From: Paracoccus beibuensis
GTDB lineage: Bacteria; Pseudomonadota; Alphaproteobacteria; Rhodobacterales; Rhodobacteraceae
Length of the DNA: 64,000 nt
Assembly: GCF_026162625.1 (NCBI RefSeq)
Contig: NZ_JAOTBD010000001.1
Span: 248,001 to 312,000, forward strand
Direction of reading: 5' to 3'
Position numbers and translations under genes: made by a program. Position 1 is the first letter of the stretch. Each line of letters opens with the position of its first letter. Shown piece by piece: positions 18,191 to 27,634 of the stretch. Under the pieces are notes generated by a model. It worked only from the letters and a program-made list of their open reading frames with translations, searched no databases and had not been told where the DNA came from.

Positions 18191-19128
18191 CATTCCTCCT
18201 TCAGGGGGCGTCTCAGCAGGTGGTCCATGGCCTTTTCCACCGAAACCTCGCCTTCGGCAAGGCGGGCGACCATGGCGGCGATGGGCAGGTCCAGCCCGTC
18301 CCGCGCCGCCAGCCGCACCAGCGCGCGCGCCGTGGCAGCGCCCTCGACGGTGGTGGAGGCATCGAACGGCTGGCCCGCCCCAAGCGCATGGCCGAAGCGG
18401 AAGTTCCGCGACTGGTCCGAGGTGCAGGTCAGGGTCAGATCGCCAAGGCCCGACAGCCCGGTCAGCGTTTCCGGCCGGGCGCCCAGATGCGCCGCCAGCC
18501 GGGTCATCTCGGCAAAGCCGCGGGTGATGATGGCGGCGCGGGCGCTGTCGCCCAAGCCCGCGCCGATCACCGTGCCCGCCGCGATGGCGACGACGTTCTT
18601 CAGCGCGCCGCCCAGTTCGGCCCCCTTCACGTCGGTCGTGCGATAAAGCCGCAGGACGGGCGCCGACAGCCGCTGCTGCAGCGCCTCGGCCGCCGTGGGC
18701 TCGGCACAGGCCAGCGTCAGGGCGGTCGGCAGGCCGCGCGCGATATCGGCCGCGAAGGACGGGCCGGTCAGCACCGCCACCGTGGCGCGCGGGCAGGCGG
18801 CGGCGATCAGCGCCGAGGGGCCGTTCAGGCGCTGCAGGTCGATGCCCTTGGCGGTGCTGACCAGGCTCTTGCCATCCAGCCGCGCCGCGTGTTCCTCCAG
18901 AAAGGTCCCCAGCTTCTGCGCCGGCAGCGCCAGCAGCACCGTCCCGGCCCCCAGCGCGCCACCCAGATCGTCCGTGACCTGCACGCCGTCGGGCAGGGTC
19001 ACGCCGGGCAGGCGAGGGTTCTGGTCGCGCCAGTCGATGGTCCGACCCCAGAGCGTCACCGGACCGTTGGCCGACAGGGCCACGGCCAGCGCGGTTCCAA
19101 AGGCGCCTGCGCCCAGGATGGCGATCAT
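18190..19128 (-). CDS. gpsA: Glycerol-3-phosphate dehydrogenase (NAD(P)+)
   Basis: Makes sn-glycerol 3-phosphate from dihydroxyacetone phosphate for phospholipid synthesis. It has 312 residues, with the nucleotide-binding [10 protein letters not shown] (6-14), TGPSFA (121-126) and catalytic Lys177 in [12 protein letters not shown]. The start [10 protein letters not shown] at 19128 overlaps the tsaD stop by 4 nt (ATGA). A longer open frame upstream is the antiphase shadow of tsaD. The tsaD-gpsA pairing is common in alphaproteobacteria. Confidence 0.95.
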   Translation of the reverse strand: MIAILGAGAFGTALAVALSANGPVTLWGRTIDWRDQNPRLPGVTLPDGVQVTDDLGGALGAGTVLLALPAQKLGTFLEEHAARLDGKSLVSTAKGIDLQRLNGPSALIAAACPRATVAVLTGPSFAADIARGLPTALTLACAEPTAAEALQQRLSAPVLRLYRTTDVKGAELGGALKNVVAIAAGTVIGAGLGDSARAAIITRGFAEMTRLAAHLGARPETLTGLSGLGDLTLTCTSDQSRNFRFGHALGAGQPFDASTTVEGAATARALVRLAARDGLDLPIAAMVARLAEGEVSVEKAMDHLLRRPLKEE

Positions 19129-20192
19129 GCCTTGGCCCCCTTCTTGCCGCTGCCCAGCATCGGTGCCGCACGCCGATCCAGCGGCCAGCGGGGCCGCGCG
19201 GCCAGGTCCAGGCCATCGCGATGGCCCGTGCGGAACCGCTCGATCCCGGCCCAGGCGATCATTGCCCCGTTGTCGGTGCAAAGCCGCAGGGGCGGCGCCA
19301 GGAATCGTGCGCCAGCGGCGGCGGCGACGGATTCCAACGCGGCGCGGATCTGCCGGTTGGCGGCCACGCCGCCGGCCACGGCCAGCACCGGGGCGGGGCT
19401 TGCGGCCAACGCACGGCGGGCCTTCTCGGCCAGCACCTCGGCCACGGCGGTCTGGAAGGCGGCGCAGAGATCGCGGCGGTCCTGCGCCCGCAGCCCGCCA
19501 TGCGCGGCGATCAACTGGTCGCGCTGGCGCAGCGCCGCGGTCTTGAGCCCCGAAAACGACATGTCGCAGCCGCGCCGGTCCAGCAGCGGACGGGGGAGGG
19601 GCAGGCGGTCGGGATCGCCCCCGGCCGCCTCGGCCTCGACCGAGGGGCCGCCGGGCTGGGGCAGCGCCAGAAGCTTGGCGACCTTGTCGAACGCCTCTCC
19701 GGGTGCATCGTCGATGGTGCCGCCAAGACGGGTGAAGTCGTCCGGCCCGTCGACGCGCAGGAACTGGCAGTGCCCGCCGGACACCAGCAGCATGACATAG
19801 GGAAAGTCGATCCCGTCCGTCAGGCGCGGCGTCAGCGCGTGGCCTGCGAGGTGGTTCACGCCCACCAGTGGCAGCCCGGTTCCCGCCGCAAGGCCCTTGG
19901 CGCACATGACGCCCGCCAGCACCCCGCCGATCAGCCCCGGCCCCGCCGTCACCGCGATGCCGGACAGCGCATCAAGGCCAATGCCCGCCTCGGCCAGCGC
20001 CTGTTCGACCGCCAGGTCCAGGCGCTCCGCATGGGCGCGCGCGGCGATTTCCGGGACGACGCCGCCGAAGTCGGCATGCAGGTCGGTCTGGCTACTGACC
20101 ACGTTCGACAGGATGCGCCGGTCGCCGGTCACCAGCGCGGCGGCGGTGTCGTCGCAGCTGCTCTCGATGCCCAGGAAGATGGTGTCGGTCAT
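19125..20192 (-). CDS. tsaD: tRNA N6-threonylcarbamoyladenosine transferase TsaD
   Basis: Catalytic subunit of t6A37 synthesis. It has 355 residues; [20 protein letters not shown] at the start is diagnostic. The metal-binding histidines sit in HLAGH (His114, His118), and the nucleotide-binding SGGHCQ and GGVAANR motifs are present. ATG 20192 is chosen because the longer frame crosses the divergent promoter region. It is the first gene of the tsaD-gpsA-yciI-EVE operon, divergent from hemD with a 65-bp gap. Confidence 0.95.
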   Translation of the reverse strand: MTDTIFLGIESSCDDTAAALVTGDRRILSNVVSSQTDLHADFGGVVPEIAARAHAERLDLAVEQALAEAGIGLDALSGIAVTAGPGLIGGVLAGVMCAKGLAAGTGLPLVGVNHLAGHALTPRLTDGIDFPYVMLLVSGGHCQFLRVDGPDDFTRLGGTIDDAPGEAFDKVAKLLALPQPGGPSVEAEAAGGDPDRLPLPRPLLDRRGCDMSFSGLKTAALRQRDQLIAAHGGLRAQDRRDLCAAFQTAVAEVLAEKARRALAASPAPVLAVAGGVAANRQIRAALESVAAAAGARFLAPPLRLCTDNGAMIAWAGIERFRTGHRDGLDLAARPRWPLDRRAAPMLGSGKKGAKA

Positions 20193-20257
20193 GCTCTTGC
20201 CCTGGCCGGGGGTGGCGCTTACGCAAAGGGGCCTAGCACCCGCTGAAGGATAAGCCA

Positions 20258-20908
20258 ATGCCGGCGGACGCCCGACCCCCGCTTCTTCTGACCCGGCCAC
20301 GGACGGATTCGCTGCGCTTCGCCGCGACCATGCCGGGGTGGCGCTGCGTGATCTCTCCGATCCTGGCGATCCGGCCGGTGGATCACGATGCCGCGCGGCT
20401 TCACGATGCGCCGGGGCTGGTCTTCACCTCGGCCCATGCCGTCGCCGCTGCAGGCCCGGGCCGGGGGCGTCCGGCCATCTGCGTCGGCGGACGAACGGCC
20501 GGCGTGGCGCGGGACGCGGGATTCGCAGTGGTCGAGGGCGAGGGCACCGCAGACAGCCTGCTGCCGCTGCTTGCCGCAGCCGGGGTGCCGCTGGTCCATC
20601 CGCACGGACGGCATCTGGCGCAGGTCCTGCCGGTGCCGGGGGTCGTCGTCTATGACCAGGTGTCGCAGCCGCTGGACGACGCGGCGCGGGAACTGCTGGC
20701 GGGGGACGAACCGGTCATCCTGCCCGTGTTCTCTCCCCGTTCTGCGGATCTGCTGTCGGCGCAGGCAACGGACGCCTGCGCGCCGCTGTGGCTGGCGGCC
20801 ATCAGCACGGCCGCGGCACAGGAGTTCCGGCAGCCTTGCGACCGGCGGATCGTGGCGCTCCAGCCCTCTGCGGAAGGCATGAGGGCGGTCATTACAGGGT
20901 TGCTTTGA
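20258..20908 (+). CDS. hemD: Uroporphyrinogen-III synthase
   Basis: Cyclises hydroxymethylbilane to uroporphyrinogen III in heme and cobalamin synthesis. The 216 residues are weakly conserved, as is usual for HemD. LLLTRP near the N-terminus, VFTSAHAV (55-62) and VFSPRSAD are the recognisable points. Position next to tsaD and before the mitofilin-like and HemY genes is the standard alphaproteobacterial order. hemC, often adjacent, is not in the window. Confidence 0.87.
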   Translation: MPADARPPLLLTRPRTDSLRFAATMPGWRCVISPILAIRPVDHDAARLHDAPGLVFTSAHAVAAAGPGRGRPAICVGGRTAGVARDAGFAVVEGEGTADSLLPLLAAAGVPLVHPHGRHLAQVLPVPGVVVYDQVSQPLDDAARELLAGDEPVILPVFSPRSADLLSAQATDACAPLWLAAISTAAAQEFRQPCDRRIVALQPSAEGMRAVITGLL

Positions 20909-21031
20909 CGGAACAAAGCTGAACACGGCGGGTTGAGCGTTCAGGCTTGGCTGATTAGGCTGCAGCGGACGCCGGGACGGGCCGCGATGTGGGCATGGCG
21001 GCCGCAATGGCACCGAGACGGGGACAGGCAC

Positions 21032-22357
21032 GTGAAGAAACCAGACAAGACCAAGGCCGGCGGCAGGGCGGCGCAAGCCGGGACTGGCGCCGCCGCAGGG
21101 CAGCCAGCGACCGACATCCGCAAGGTGCCGGCGCATCCCGGCGTGATCGAGTCGTCGCCGGTGGGCGAAGGCAAGGCCGCGCAGGCAGGACAGCCGGGGA
21201 CGGTCGAACCGATCGGTTCGACCTTGGTGGGTGACGCCGCCTCGGGGCTGCCTGCGGCGGGCGCGAAGCCTGCTGTCGTCAATGAGACCGAACCGGTGCC
21301 CGACCACGACGTGGCGTCGACTGCCCCCGACCCGGCGCGTGATCCCCGTGACGGCATGGCAGCGTCGGGTTCGGCCAGCCAGTCGGCCCGTCCCGCGTCC
21401 GAGGTCCGTCAGCGCAAGGGTGGCTTTTGGCCGATGGTTTTCGGTGGTGCCGTTGCGGCGGGCTTGGGGGCTGCGGCCACCATCTATGCGCTTCCGCATC
21501 TTCCCGTGGACCGGGTTCCTGCCGCTGCCGCGACCGACCAGGACGCGCTGATCGCCGCCGCCGAAGAAGCCGGCCGCCGTGCCGCCGCCGAGGCGATGCC
21601 CGCGGATGCCGGGCAATCCGACCTAGCCGAACGCGTCGCCGCCTTGGAACAGGCGCCCGCCGATGACGGTGCCGACCAGCTGCAGGCCCTGCAGCAACGC
21701 CTTGACGAGCAGCAGGCACGGATCGAGGAACTGGCAGCCCGCCCGGCATTCGACCCGGATGCCGCGCAGAACCTTCAGCAGCAGATCGAGACTGCGGCCG
21801 CCGATGCGCAGGCCCAACTCGACGCTGCCCGGTCCGAGGCTCAGGAACTTCAGCAGGCCGCCGAGGACAGCACCCGCCGCGCCCAGGCCGTGGCCGCGAT
21901 TTCCCAGCTGCAGGCGGCGCTGGACGAGGGTGTCACCCCGGACGAGGCCCGCAAGACGCTTGAAGACGCCGGGCTGCAGACGCCCGAGGCGCTGACGACA
22001 GAGGTGCCCAGCCTGACGTCGCTGCAATCCGAATTCCCCGAGGCCGCGCGCGGTGCCTTGCGCGCCAGCCTGCGCGACAGCAGCGCCAGCGGCGAGGGCA
22101 ACGTCCTGACGAACTTCCTGCGGGCCCAGACCGGTGCGCGCTCGGTCGAGCCGCGCGAGGGCAACGATGCCGACGCGATCCTGTCGCGCGCCGATGCCGA
22201 GGTGGAGTCCGGTCGCATCGACACTGCGCTGACCGAACTCCAGGCCCTGCCCGAACCCGCGCGCACCGCCCCGGCCATGGCCCGGTGGCTGGACCGCGCC
22301 ACTGCCCACCGCCAGGCACAGGCGGCGCTGACCGACCTGACCTCGTCCACGAACTGA
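21032..22357 (+). CDS. Mitofilin-like (HemX-type) inner membrane protein
   Basis: A 441-residue protein of COG4223, the bacterial relatives of mitofilin, anchored in the inner membrane with the bulk in the periplasm. The cytoplasmic N-terminus is low in complexity and rich in Ala, Gly and Pro. One membrane helix lies at about 133-154, followed by a long Gln/Ala/Glu-rich coiled coil (about 165-275) and a C-terminal mitofilin signature domain. GTG 21032 is used. An upstream open frame crosses the hemD-gene gap without a start signal. It sits between hemD and hemY. Confidence 0.85.
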   Translation: MKKPDKTKAGGRAAQAGTGAAAGQPATDIRKVPAHPGVIESSPVGEGKAAQAGQPGTVEPIGSTLVGDAASGLPAAGAKPAVVNETEPVPDHDVASTAPDPARDPRDGMAASGSASQSARPASEVRQRKGGFWPMVFGGAVAAGLGAAATIYALPHLPVDRVPAAAATDQDALIAAAEEAGRRAAAEAMPADAGQSDLAERVAALEQAPADDGADQLQALQQRLDEQQARIEELAARPAFDPDAAQNLQQQIETAAADAQAQLDAARSEAQELQQAAEDSTRRAQAVAAISQLQAALDEGVTPDEARKTLEDAGLQTPEALTTEVPSLTSLQSEFPEAARGALRASLRDSSASGEGNVLTNFLRAQTGARSVEPREGNDADAILSRADAEVESGRIDTALTELQALPEPARTAPAMARWLDRATAHRQAQAALTDLTSSTN

Positions 22358-22367
22358 GGAACGACGG

Positions 22368-24059
22368 ATGCTGCTTTCCCTGCTGAAAATCCTGCTCTTC
22401 TTTGCGGTCGTGCTGCTGCTGGCCCTGGGCGCGGTCTACCTGTCCGAAACCGGCCAGATGCTGCGCATCGAATATGGCGGGACCGAATTCGCACTGACCC
22501 CGGTCAAGGCGCTCTTGGCGCTTTTGGTCCTGATGGTCGCGGCCTGGATCGTCTTCAAGCTGCTGGGCCTGCTGGTGGCCTTCCTGCGTTTCCTTGCCGG
22601 GGATGAGACCGCCCTCAACCGCCACTTTGCCCACGCGCGCGAGCGCAAGGGCTATGCCGCCTTCGGCGAGGGGATGCTGGCCGTCGCCTCGGGCGAGGGC
22701 AAGCTGGCCCAGGACAAGGCCAACAAGGCCGCGAAGTACCTGAACCAGCCGCACCTGACGAACCTGCTGGCCGCGCAGGCGGCGGAAACCGCGGGCGATT
22801 CGCAGCGCGCCGTCGCCGTCTATCGCGAACTTCTGGAAGACGACCGTACGCGCTTCGTCGGCATCCGCGGCCTGATGCGCCAGAAGCTGGCCGAGGGCGA
22901 CACGCACAAGGCGTTGCTGCTGGCCCAGAAGGCCTATGTTCTGAAGCCGCGCCACAAGGAACTGCAGGACACGCTGCTGGAGCTGCAAACCCGCGAGCAT
23001 GATTGGAAGGGCGCGCGCCAAACGTTGAAGGACAAGCGCAACCAAGGCGATCTGCCCAAGGATGTGGCCCTGCGCCGCGATGCCGTCCTGGCACTGCAGG
23101 AGGCCAGCGAGGTGCTGTCGCATGGCAACTCGATCAGCGCGCGCGAGGCGGCGATTTCTGCCGCCAAGGCATCGCCCGATCTGATTCCGGCGGCCGTTCT
23201 GGCTGCGCGCAGCTATGTGGCGCAGAAGGACTTCCGCAACGCCTCGCGGATCCTCGAAAAAACCTGGTCGGTTCGCCCCCATCCCGACATCGCCGCCGCC
23301 TATGCCGAGATCGTGCCGGACGAGACGTCTGCCGCGCGCCTGCGCCGCTTCGACCGGCTTATCGCGAAGTCGCCCGACCACGACGAAAGCCGTCTTCTCA
23401 GGGCCGAGCTTTTGCTGGCCGCCGAAGATTTCCCCGGCGCCCGCCGCGCCCTGGGCGACTTGGCCGAAAAGCATCCGACAACGCGGACCCTGTCGATCAT
23501 GGCCGCCGTCGAGCGTGGCGAAGGCGCCGACGACAGCGTCGTGCGCGGCTGGCTGACACGGGCGCTGACCGCGTCTCGGGGGCCGCAATGGGTCTGCGAC
23601 AAGTGCCACAACGTCATGAACGCCTGGGCACCGGTCTGCAACCACTGCGGCGGCTTCGACACGCTGACCTGGAGAGAGCCGGAAGGCGGAATCGGAGCGG
23701 CCTCGACCACCTCGACCGGCGCCGAGATGTTGCCGCTGCTGGTCGGCAGCCCGCGGCCCGCAGCCGACGCACCCGACCTCAGCCAGCCCGTCCAGCCGCA
23801 CCCGCCTGGACCTGCCGAGCCGGAATCGTCCGCGCCGATCCGCAAGCCGTCGACGCCGAAGCTCGCGCCGGGCATGGTGCCAAGAGAGACGGATTACGAC
23901 GATACGCCGTCGTCGACAGTGACCGCGCCGGAAGCGCCCAAGCCAGCCCCGGCCCCCGTCCCCGAGCCCGAGGTGATCATACCCCGGCACGAGCCGGTGG
24001 AACCCGAGATGGTCCGTCCCGACGTTGAACCCGCCGAGACAAGCCAGCCGAAGAACTGA
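22368..24059 (+). CDS. hemY: HemY-type inner membrane TPR protein
   Basis: Inner membrane protein associated with heme biosynthesis loci (not the protoporphyrinogen oxidase that shares the name). It has 563 residues. Two N-terminal membrane helices (about 3-23 and 43-65) are followed by TPR-like helices. A CxxC-x10-CxxC zinc-ribbon-like element lies at Cys410, 413, 424 and 427, and the tail after it is Pro-rich and probably disordered. The alphaproteobacterial form commonly has this C-terminal extension. It follows the mitofilin-like gene by 10 nt. Confidence 0.88.
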   Translation: MLLSLLKILLFFAVVLLLALGAVYLSETGQMLRIEYGGTEFALTPVKALLALLVLMVAAWIVFKLLGLLVAFLRFLAGDETALNRHFAHARERKGYAAFGEGMLAVASGEGKLAQDKANKAAKYLNQPHLTNLLAAQAAETAGDSQRAVAVYRELLEDDRTRFVGIRGLMRQKLAEGDTHKALLLAQKAYVLKPRHKELQDTLLELQTREHDWKGARQTLKDKRNQGDLPKDVALRRDAVLALQEASEVLSHGNSISAREAAISAAKASPDLIPAAVLAARSYVAQKDFRNASRILEKTWSVRPHPDIAAAYAEIVPDETSAARLRRFDRLIAKSPDHDESRLLRAELLLAAEDFPGARRALGDLAEKHPTTRTLSIMAAVERGEGADDSVVRGWLTRALTASRGPQWVCDKCHNVMNAWAPVCNHCGGFDTLTWREPEGGIGAASTTSTGAEMLPLLVGSPRPAADAPDLSQPVQPHPPGPAEPESSAPIRKPSTPKLAPGMVPRETDYDDTPSSTVTAPEAPKPAPAPVPEPEVIIPRHEPVEPEMVRPDVEPAETSQPKN

Positions 24060-24075
24060 CGTGCCCCGGCAACGC

Positions 24076-24112
24076 GCCTTGGGCGAAAAAAGACGCCCAA
24101 GGCCCCTTTTCT
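24076..24112 (+). terminator. Rho-independent terminator after hemY
   Basis: Perfect 10-bp stem GCCTTGGGCG / CGCCCAAGGC with an 8-nt A-rich loop, followed by CCC and TTTT. It ends the hemD-hemY transcript. Confidence 0.9.
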
Positions 24113-24152
24113 CCGGCAGGGGAAGGTGCTATCCGCCCGTTCACAGCATGAT

Positions 24153-24228
24153 GCCGGTGTAGCTCAGCTGGTAGAGCACGTCATTCGTAATGATGGGGTC
24201 GGGGGTTCGAGTCCCTTCACCGGCACCA
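24153..24228 (+). tRNA. tRNA-Thr(CGT)
   Basis: A cloverleaf of 76 nt with acceptor GCCGGTG / CACCGGC, D-stem GCTC / GAGC, anticodon loop TTCGTAA with CGT at 24186-24188, T-loop TTCGAGT and encoded CCA. It reads ACG threonine codons. A reverse-strand ORF across it is a frequent false gene. Confidence 0.97.
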
Positions 24229-24239
24229 AATGCCAGCGA

Positions 24240-24280
24240 AAACCCACGCAAGCCTTCGGGCCTGCGTGGGTTTCTCTTTT
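24240..24280 (+). terminator. Terminator after tRNA-Thr
   Basis: An 11-bp perfect stem AAACCCACGCA / TGCGTGGGTTT with a GC-rich inner loop is followed by CTCTTTT. Confidence 0.9.
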
Positions 24281-24797
24281 GTTGTTGATCTGTCTGGCCG
24301 ACCCGGCGCGGCGGCGCATGATCGGAACCATTGCCGGACACACCGTTGTCGTTCGGCTTTACGCATCCGTTAACATTGTCCGGGGTTGCTGGGGCTTTGA
24401 GGCGCTGAGCGCGCTCGGGAGGCCTAGGGTTCACCCCGCCCCGCTAGCCGCTGCGGCTTTCGGAAAGGGGCTTTGAGGCTGTCTTGACCGTCAGGGTGCC
24501 CTTGCAGCATCAACTGGCGGGATTTGTCTCGATGGCTCCGGTCGGCGCGGGAACTGCGTGTACCGACCAATGCGACTTGAGAAGCCCTGGAAACTCGATT
24601 CAGCAGCAGTGCGCGCTGATGCGGATCAGAGGCGACGGTATCCATCGATCCATCGAGTGGCCCGGGAGGTTTATGCATCCCGCTGAACCTCATGCAGCAG
24701 TGCGCGCGATTGTGGGACCGACGGCAAATCAGCGACTAGGGCACGGAATACGGCGCATTGACGGAGTCCAGTGCTACCTACGCCTGCAAAAGTGGGT
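24281..24797. other. Non-coding stretch between tRNA-Thr and the IS66 element
   Basis: About 500 bp with no convincing gene on either strand. The base composition is less GC-rich than the surroundings. Several short frames exist but none has a ribosome binding site or recognisable product. It continues on the other side of the insertion sequence (27643-28067). It looks like decayed accessory DNA downstream of a tRNA, but no repeat of the tRNA-Thr end was found to prove an island. Confidence 0.5.
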
Positions 24798-24805
24798 GCT
24801 TCTTT
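24798..24805. repeat. Left target-site duplication of the IS66 element
   Basis: GCTTCTTT lies directly outside the left inverted repeat and is repeated exactly at 27635-27642. Eight base pairs is the IS66-family duplication length. Confidence 0.95.
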
Positions 24806-24829
24806 GTATGCATCCGCCGAGGGCCGTCT
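24806..24829 (+). repeat. IS66 left inverted repeat
   Basis: Begins GTATGCATCCGCCGAGGGCC. The right end, read inwards, begins GTAAGCATGCGCCGAGGGCC; the two ends differ at only two of 24 positions. Confidence 0.93.
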
Positions 24830-24866
24830 GACCGACCTGGCCGGCTGCCTGTAAGAGCATGAAGCT

Positions 24867-25286
24867 ATGACAGACCATAGCTTCATATCCCAAGTAGAGG
24901 TTCTTTGCGTCACGGATACTGGCCGGCGGCGGCGGTGGACCGACGCCGAGAAGGTTCGGATCGTGGAGGAGAGCTACGCGGCGCCGCGGATGGCCGCGGC
25001 AACGGCACGACGCCACGAGATCTCTCGTTCGCTTCTCACACGGTGGCGTCGCCTGGCCCGGGAGGGCCTTCTGATCGGCAGCGCAGACCGGGCGCATTTC
25101 GCAGCGGTTGCCGTGACGCCGGAAGTCGCCGCCGAGCCAGCAGCCACCGATGCGCAGTGTCGAGCGGATGGGATGGGCCATGGCGGGGTGGAGATCATTT
25201 TGCCGAACGGACGTCGCCTCGTGACCGCCGCATCGACCGAAACGTCGACCTTTGCGCGGCTCATCCAGGTGGTGGAACGGGCATGA
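24867..25286 (+). CDS. tnpA: IS66 accessory protein TnpA
   Basis: A 139-residue small IS66 protein with an N-terminal helix-turn-helix region of the transposase-8 type (RRRWTDAEKVRIVEESY, then HEISRSLLTRWRRLA), expected to bind element ends. The C-terminal part VEIILPNGRRLVTAAST is characteristic of IS66 TnpA. Its stop overlaps the tnpB start by 4 nt (ATGA). Confidence 0.93.
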   Translation: MTDHSFISQVEVLCVTDTGRRRRWTDAEKVRIVEESYAAPRMAAATARRHEISRSLLTRWRRLAREGLLIGSADRAHFAAVAVTPEVAAEPAATDAQCRADGMGHGGVEIILPNGRRLVTAASTETSTFARLIQVVERA

Positions 25287-25633
25287 TCGCATTTCCGGCC
25301 GGCGCAAAGGTTTGGATCGCAGGCGGCGTGACGGACATGCGGAAGGGCATGAACACGCTGGCCTTGCAGGTGCAGCAAGGCCTCGGGCGTGATCCCTATG
25401 CCGGGGAGATATTTTGCTTCCGGGGACGCCGTGGGGATCTTGTGAAGCTGCTTTGGCATGATGGCGTCGGTGTGTCGCTCTATATGAAGCGCCTGGAGGC
25501 GGGCAAGTTCATCTGGCCGGTCAGCGGCTCAGGCGAGACGGTCCAGATTTCTGCGGCCCAGATCGGCTATCTTCTGGAAGGGATCGACTGGCGTAATCCG
25601 CGGTGGACGCAGCGCCCTGCAAAAGCAGGGTGA
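25283..25633 (+). CDS. tnpB: IS66 accessory protein TnpB
   Basis: A 116-residue IS66 Orf2 protein with the family hallmarks VTDMRKGMNTLALQVQ and FCFRGRRGDLVKLLWHDG. It is needed together with TnpA for transposition in IS66 elements, though its chemistry is unknown. It is unrelated to the TnpB of IS605 elements. Start ATG 25283 overlaps the tnpA stop. Confidence 0.95.
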   Translation: MIAFPAGAKVWIAGGVTDMRKGMNTLALQVQQGLGRDPYAGEIFCFRGRRGDLVKLLWHDGVGVSLYMKRLEAGKFIWPVSGSGETVQISAAQIGYLLEGIDWRNPRWTQRPAKAG

Positions 25634-25693
25634 ATCTCCTTCAGAACCCTGTTTTACATGGGCTTACCCAATCCTGCATGGTAGATCTCAGCC

Positions 25694-27307
25694 ATGTCAG
25701 ATGCCGCCTCCGAACTTGAGATGCTGCGCGCTGAGCTGGCGGCCACGAGGGCCGAACTGGCCCGCTCGAATGCCGTGGTGTCGGCATCAGAGGCGCTGAT
25801 CGCGGGACTGAAGTTCGAGATCGCGATGCTCAAGCGCGAGAAGTATGGCCGCAGCGCCGAGCGCACCGCCCGGCTGCTCGATCAGCTTGAGTTGCAGCTC
25901 GAGGAGCTGGAAGCCGCCGCGGCCGAGGATGCCATTCGCGCCGAGCAGGCCGCAGAAAAGGCGACAAAGGTCCGTGCGTTCGACCGGCGCAAGCCCGTCC
26001 GCAAGGCGTTCCCCGAGCATCTGCCGCGCGAACGGGTGGTGGTCGAGGCGCCGACGGCCTGCGCCTGCTGCGGGTCGGACCGGATCAGGAAAATGGGCGA
26101 GGATATCACCGAGACGCTGGAGGTGGTGCCGCGGCAGTGGAAGGTGATCCAGACCGTCCGCGAGAAGTTCACCTGCCGGGATTGCGAGAAGATCTCGCAG
26201 CCGCCCGCTCCATTCCACCCGGTTCCGCGGGGATGGGCGGGGCCAAGCCTCCTGGCCATGATCGTGTTCGAGAAGTTCGGACAGCACCAACCGCTGAACC
26301 GCCAAGCCGAACGCTATGCCCGCGAGGGCGTGGAACTCAGCCTCTCCACGCTCGCCGACCAGGTTGGCGCGGTGACCGAGTTGCTGGAGCCGCTGTATAC
26401 ACTGATCGAAGCCCATGTCATGGCCGCGGAGCGGTTACATGGCGATGATACGACGGTCCCGCTGCTGGCCCGGGGCGGCACGAAGACGGCCCGGCTCTGG
26501 ACCTATGTCCGTGATGATCGACCTTTTGGCGGCACCGCCCCGCCGGCAGTGGCCTTCCGCTTCTCCCGCGACCGCAGCGGTGAACATCCGACCCGGCATC
26601 TCGCGGGCTGGCAGGGCATCCTGCAAGCTGACGCCTATGCCGGATACAACCAGCTTTACGACCCGAAGCGATTGCCAGGGCCTGTTGCATCGGCCCTGTG
26701 TTGGTCACACGCCCGCCGCAAGTTCTTCGAGCTGGCTGACGTGGAAGGGAATATCCGCAAGGGCAAGGACGCCAAGGAGATCTCGCCTATCGCATTCGAT
26801 GTCGTCCGGCGTATCGACGCCCTGTTCGACATCGAGCGCGAGATCAACGGGGCTGATCCGGCGGATCGACTGGAGGCCCGGCAGCGCCTATCGGCCCCGT
26901 TGGTCGAGGATCTGGAGCGTTGGCTGCGCGGCGAACGCGCACTCCTGTCCAAGCACGCCAAGGTAGCCAAGGCGATCGACTACCTGCTGGCGCCGAACCA
27001 TTGGCCGGGCTTCACTCGGTTCCTCGACGATGGCCGCGTCTGCCTGACCAACAACGCGGCAGAAAGATCGCTCCGCGGCGTGGCCCTCGGCAGGAAGTCC
27101 TGGCTCTTCGCGGGGTCCGAGCGCGGCGGGCATCGCGCCGCCTTCATGTATTCCCTGATCGGCACCGCAAAGCTGAACGACATCGACCCGCAGGCTTGGC
27201 TTGCCGACGTCATCGCCCGCATCTCCGACATGCCGGTCTCGCGCCTGCACGAGTTGCTGCCGTGGGAATGGTCCCGACCTGTCCGGCTATTGACGGAAGC
27301 TGCATGA
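25694..27307 (+). CDS. tnpC: IS66 family transposase TnpC
   Basis: The 537-residue DDE transposase. An N-terminal leucine-rich coiled coil (about 5-85) precedes a zinc-finger-like domain (CxCC at 123-126 with CRDC at 161-164) and the catalytic core. Acidic residues are visible in HGDDTTVP (Asp251/252), QADAYAGY (Asp313) and NNAAERSLR (Glu near 456). Length and motifs are normal, so the enzyme looks intact. Its stop overlaps the passenger gene by 4 nt. Confidence 0.96.
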   Translation: MSDAASELEMLRAELAATRAELARSNAVVSASEALIAGLKFEIAMLKREKYGRSAERTARLLDQLELQLEELEAAAAEDAIRAEQAAEKATKVRAFDRRKPVRKAFPEHLPRERVVVEAPTACACCGSDRIRKMGEDITETLEVVPRQWKVIQTVREKFTCRDCEKISQPPAPFHPVPRGWAGPSLLAMIVFEKFGQHQPLNRQAERYAREGVELSLSTLADQVGAVTELLEPLYTLIEAHVMAAERLHGDDTTVPLLARGGTKTARLWTYVRDDRPFGGTAPPAVAFRFSRDRSGEHPTRHLAGWQGILQADAYAGYNQLYDPKRLPGPVASALCWSHARRKFFELADVEGNIRKGKDAKEISPIAFDVVRRIDALFDIEREINGADPADRLEARQRLSAPLVEDLERWLRGERALLSKHAKVAKAIDYLLAPNHWPGFTRFLDDGRVCLTNNAAERSLRGVALGRKSWLFAGSERGGHRAAFMYSLIGTAKLNDIDPQAWLADVIARISDMPVSRLHELLPWEWSRPVRLLTEAA

Positions 27308-27606
27308 TGGCGCGGGTCACGCAGGTCTACAGCATCGATGAGGTCGCAAGGCGGATCGGGGAAAGCCTTGAGCTGATCGAAATCGTCAGTTGGAACGACG
27401 ATAACATCGACTACGGCGAGATGATCCGTGTCTACGATGGCACCGACGAAAGCCTCGTCACCTTCACCGAACGAGGCATCGAGTCCCTTCAGGAGCTTCT
27501 GGCGGACTTGCGCACCTGGGAAGGCGGTATCCGCCAGTTCCTCATCGACGAACAGTGTGACCCAGACGTCATCAAAACCATCATGGCACACGAGAAAAAC
27601 GCCTGA
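27304..27606 (+). CDS. Passenger protein of the IS66 element, unknown function
   Basis: A 100-residue acidic protein (MMARVTQVYSIDEVARRIGE) that starts in the ATGA overlap with tnpC and ends 4 bp before the right inverted repeat, so it belongs to the element. SIDEVARRIGESLELIEIV resembles a small helical motif; no catalytic motif is evident. Similar small genes follow tnpC in some IS66 members. It may modulate transposition or give an addictive or regulatory trait; none of this is shown. Confidence 0.75.
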   Translation: MMARVTQVYSIDEVARRIGESLELIEIVSWNDDNIDYGEMIRVYDGTDESLVTFTERGIESLQELLADLRTWEGGIRQFLIDEQCDPDVIKTIMAHEKNA

Positions 27607-27610
27607 TCCA

Positions 27611-27634
27611 AGACGGCCCTCGGCGCATGCTTAC
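27611..27634 (-). repeat. IS66 right inverted repeat
   Basis: Reads inward on the minus strand as GTAAGCATGCGCCGAGGGCC and four more bases, matching the left end at 22 of 24 positions. Confidence 0.93.

Larger units (their letters stand above)
24806..27634 (+). mobile_element. Complete IS66-family insertion sequence with passenger gene
   Basis: A 2829-bp element bounded by 24-bp inverted repeats (22 of 24 identical) and exact 8-bp direct repeats. It encodes the three canonical IS66 proteins (TnpA, TnpB, TnpC) plus a fourth small ORF, all on the plus strand and mostly overlapping by ATGA. All frames are intact, so the copy may be active or recently inserted. It interrupts non-coding DNA and no gene appears disrupted. 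Confidence 0.96.

Noticed and set aside
24141..24434. Reverse-strand ORF over tRNA-Thr with a TRTPDPIITNDVLYQLSYTG stretch
   Set aside because: This is the antisense translation of the tRNA gene, a well-known false annotation; the tRNA explains the sequence.
24484..24831. 115-codon plus-strand frame before the IS66 element
   Set aside because: TTG start without ribosome binding site, runs into the IS left repeat, no recognisable product, and the frame also stops at once if the IS is removed.
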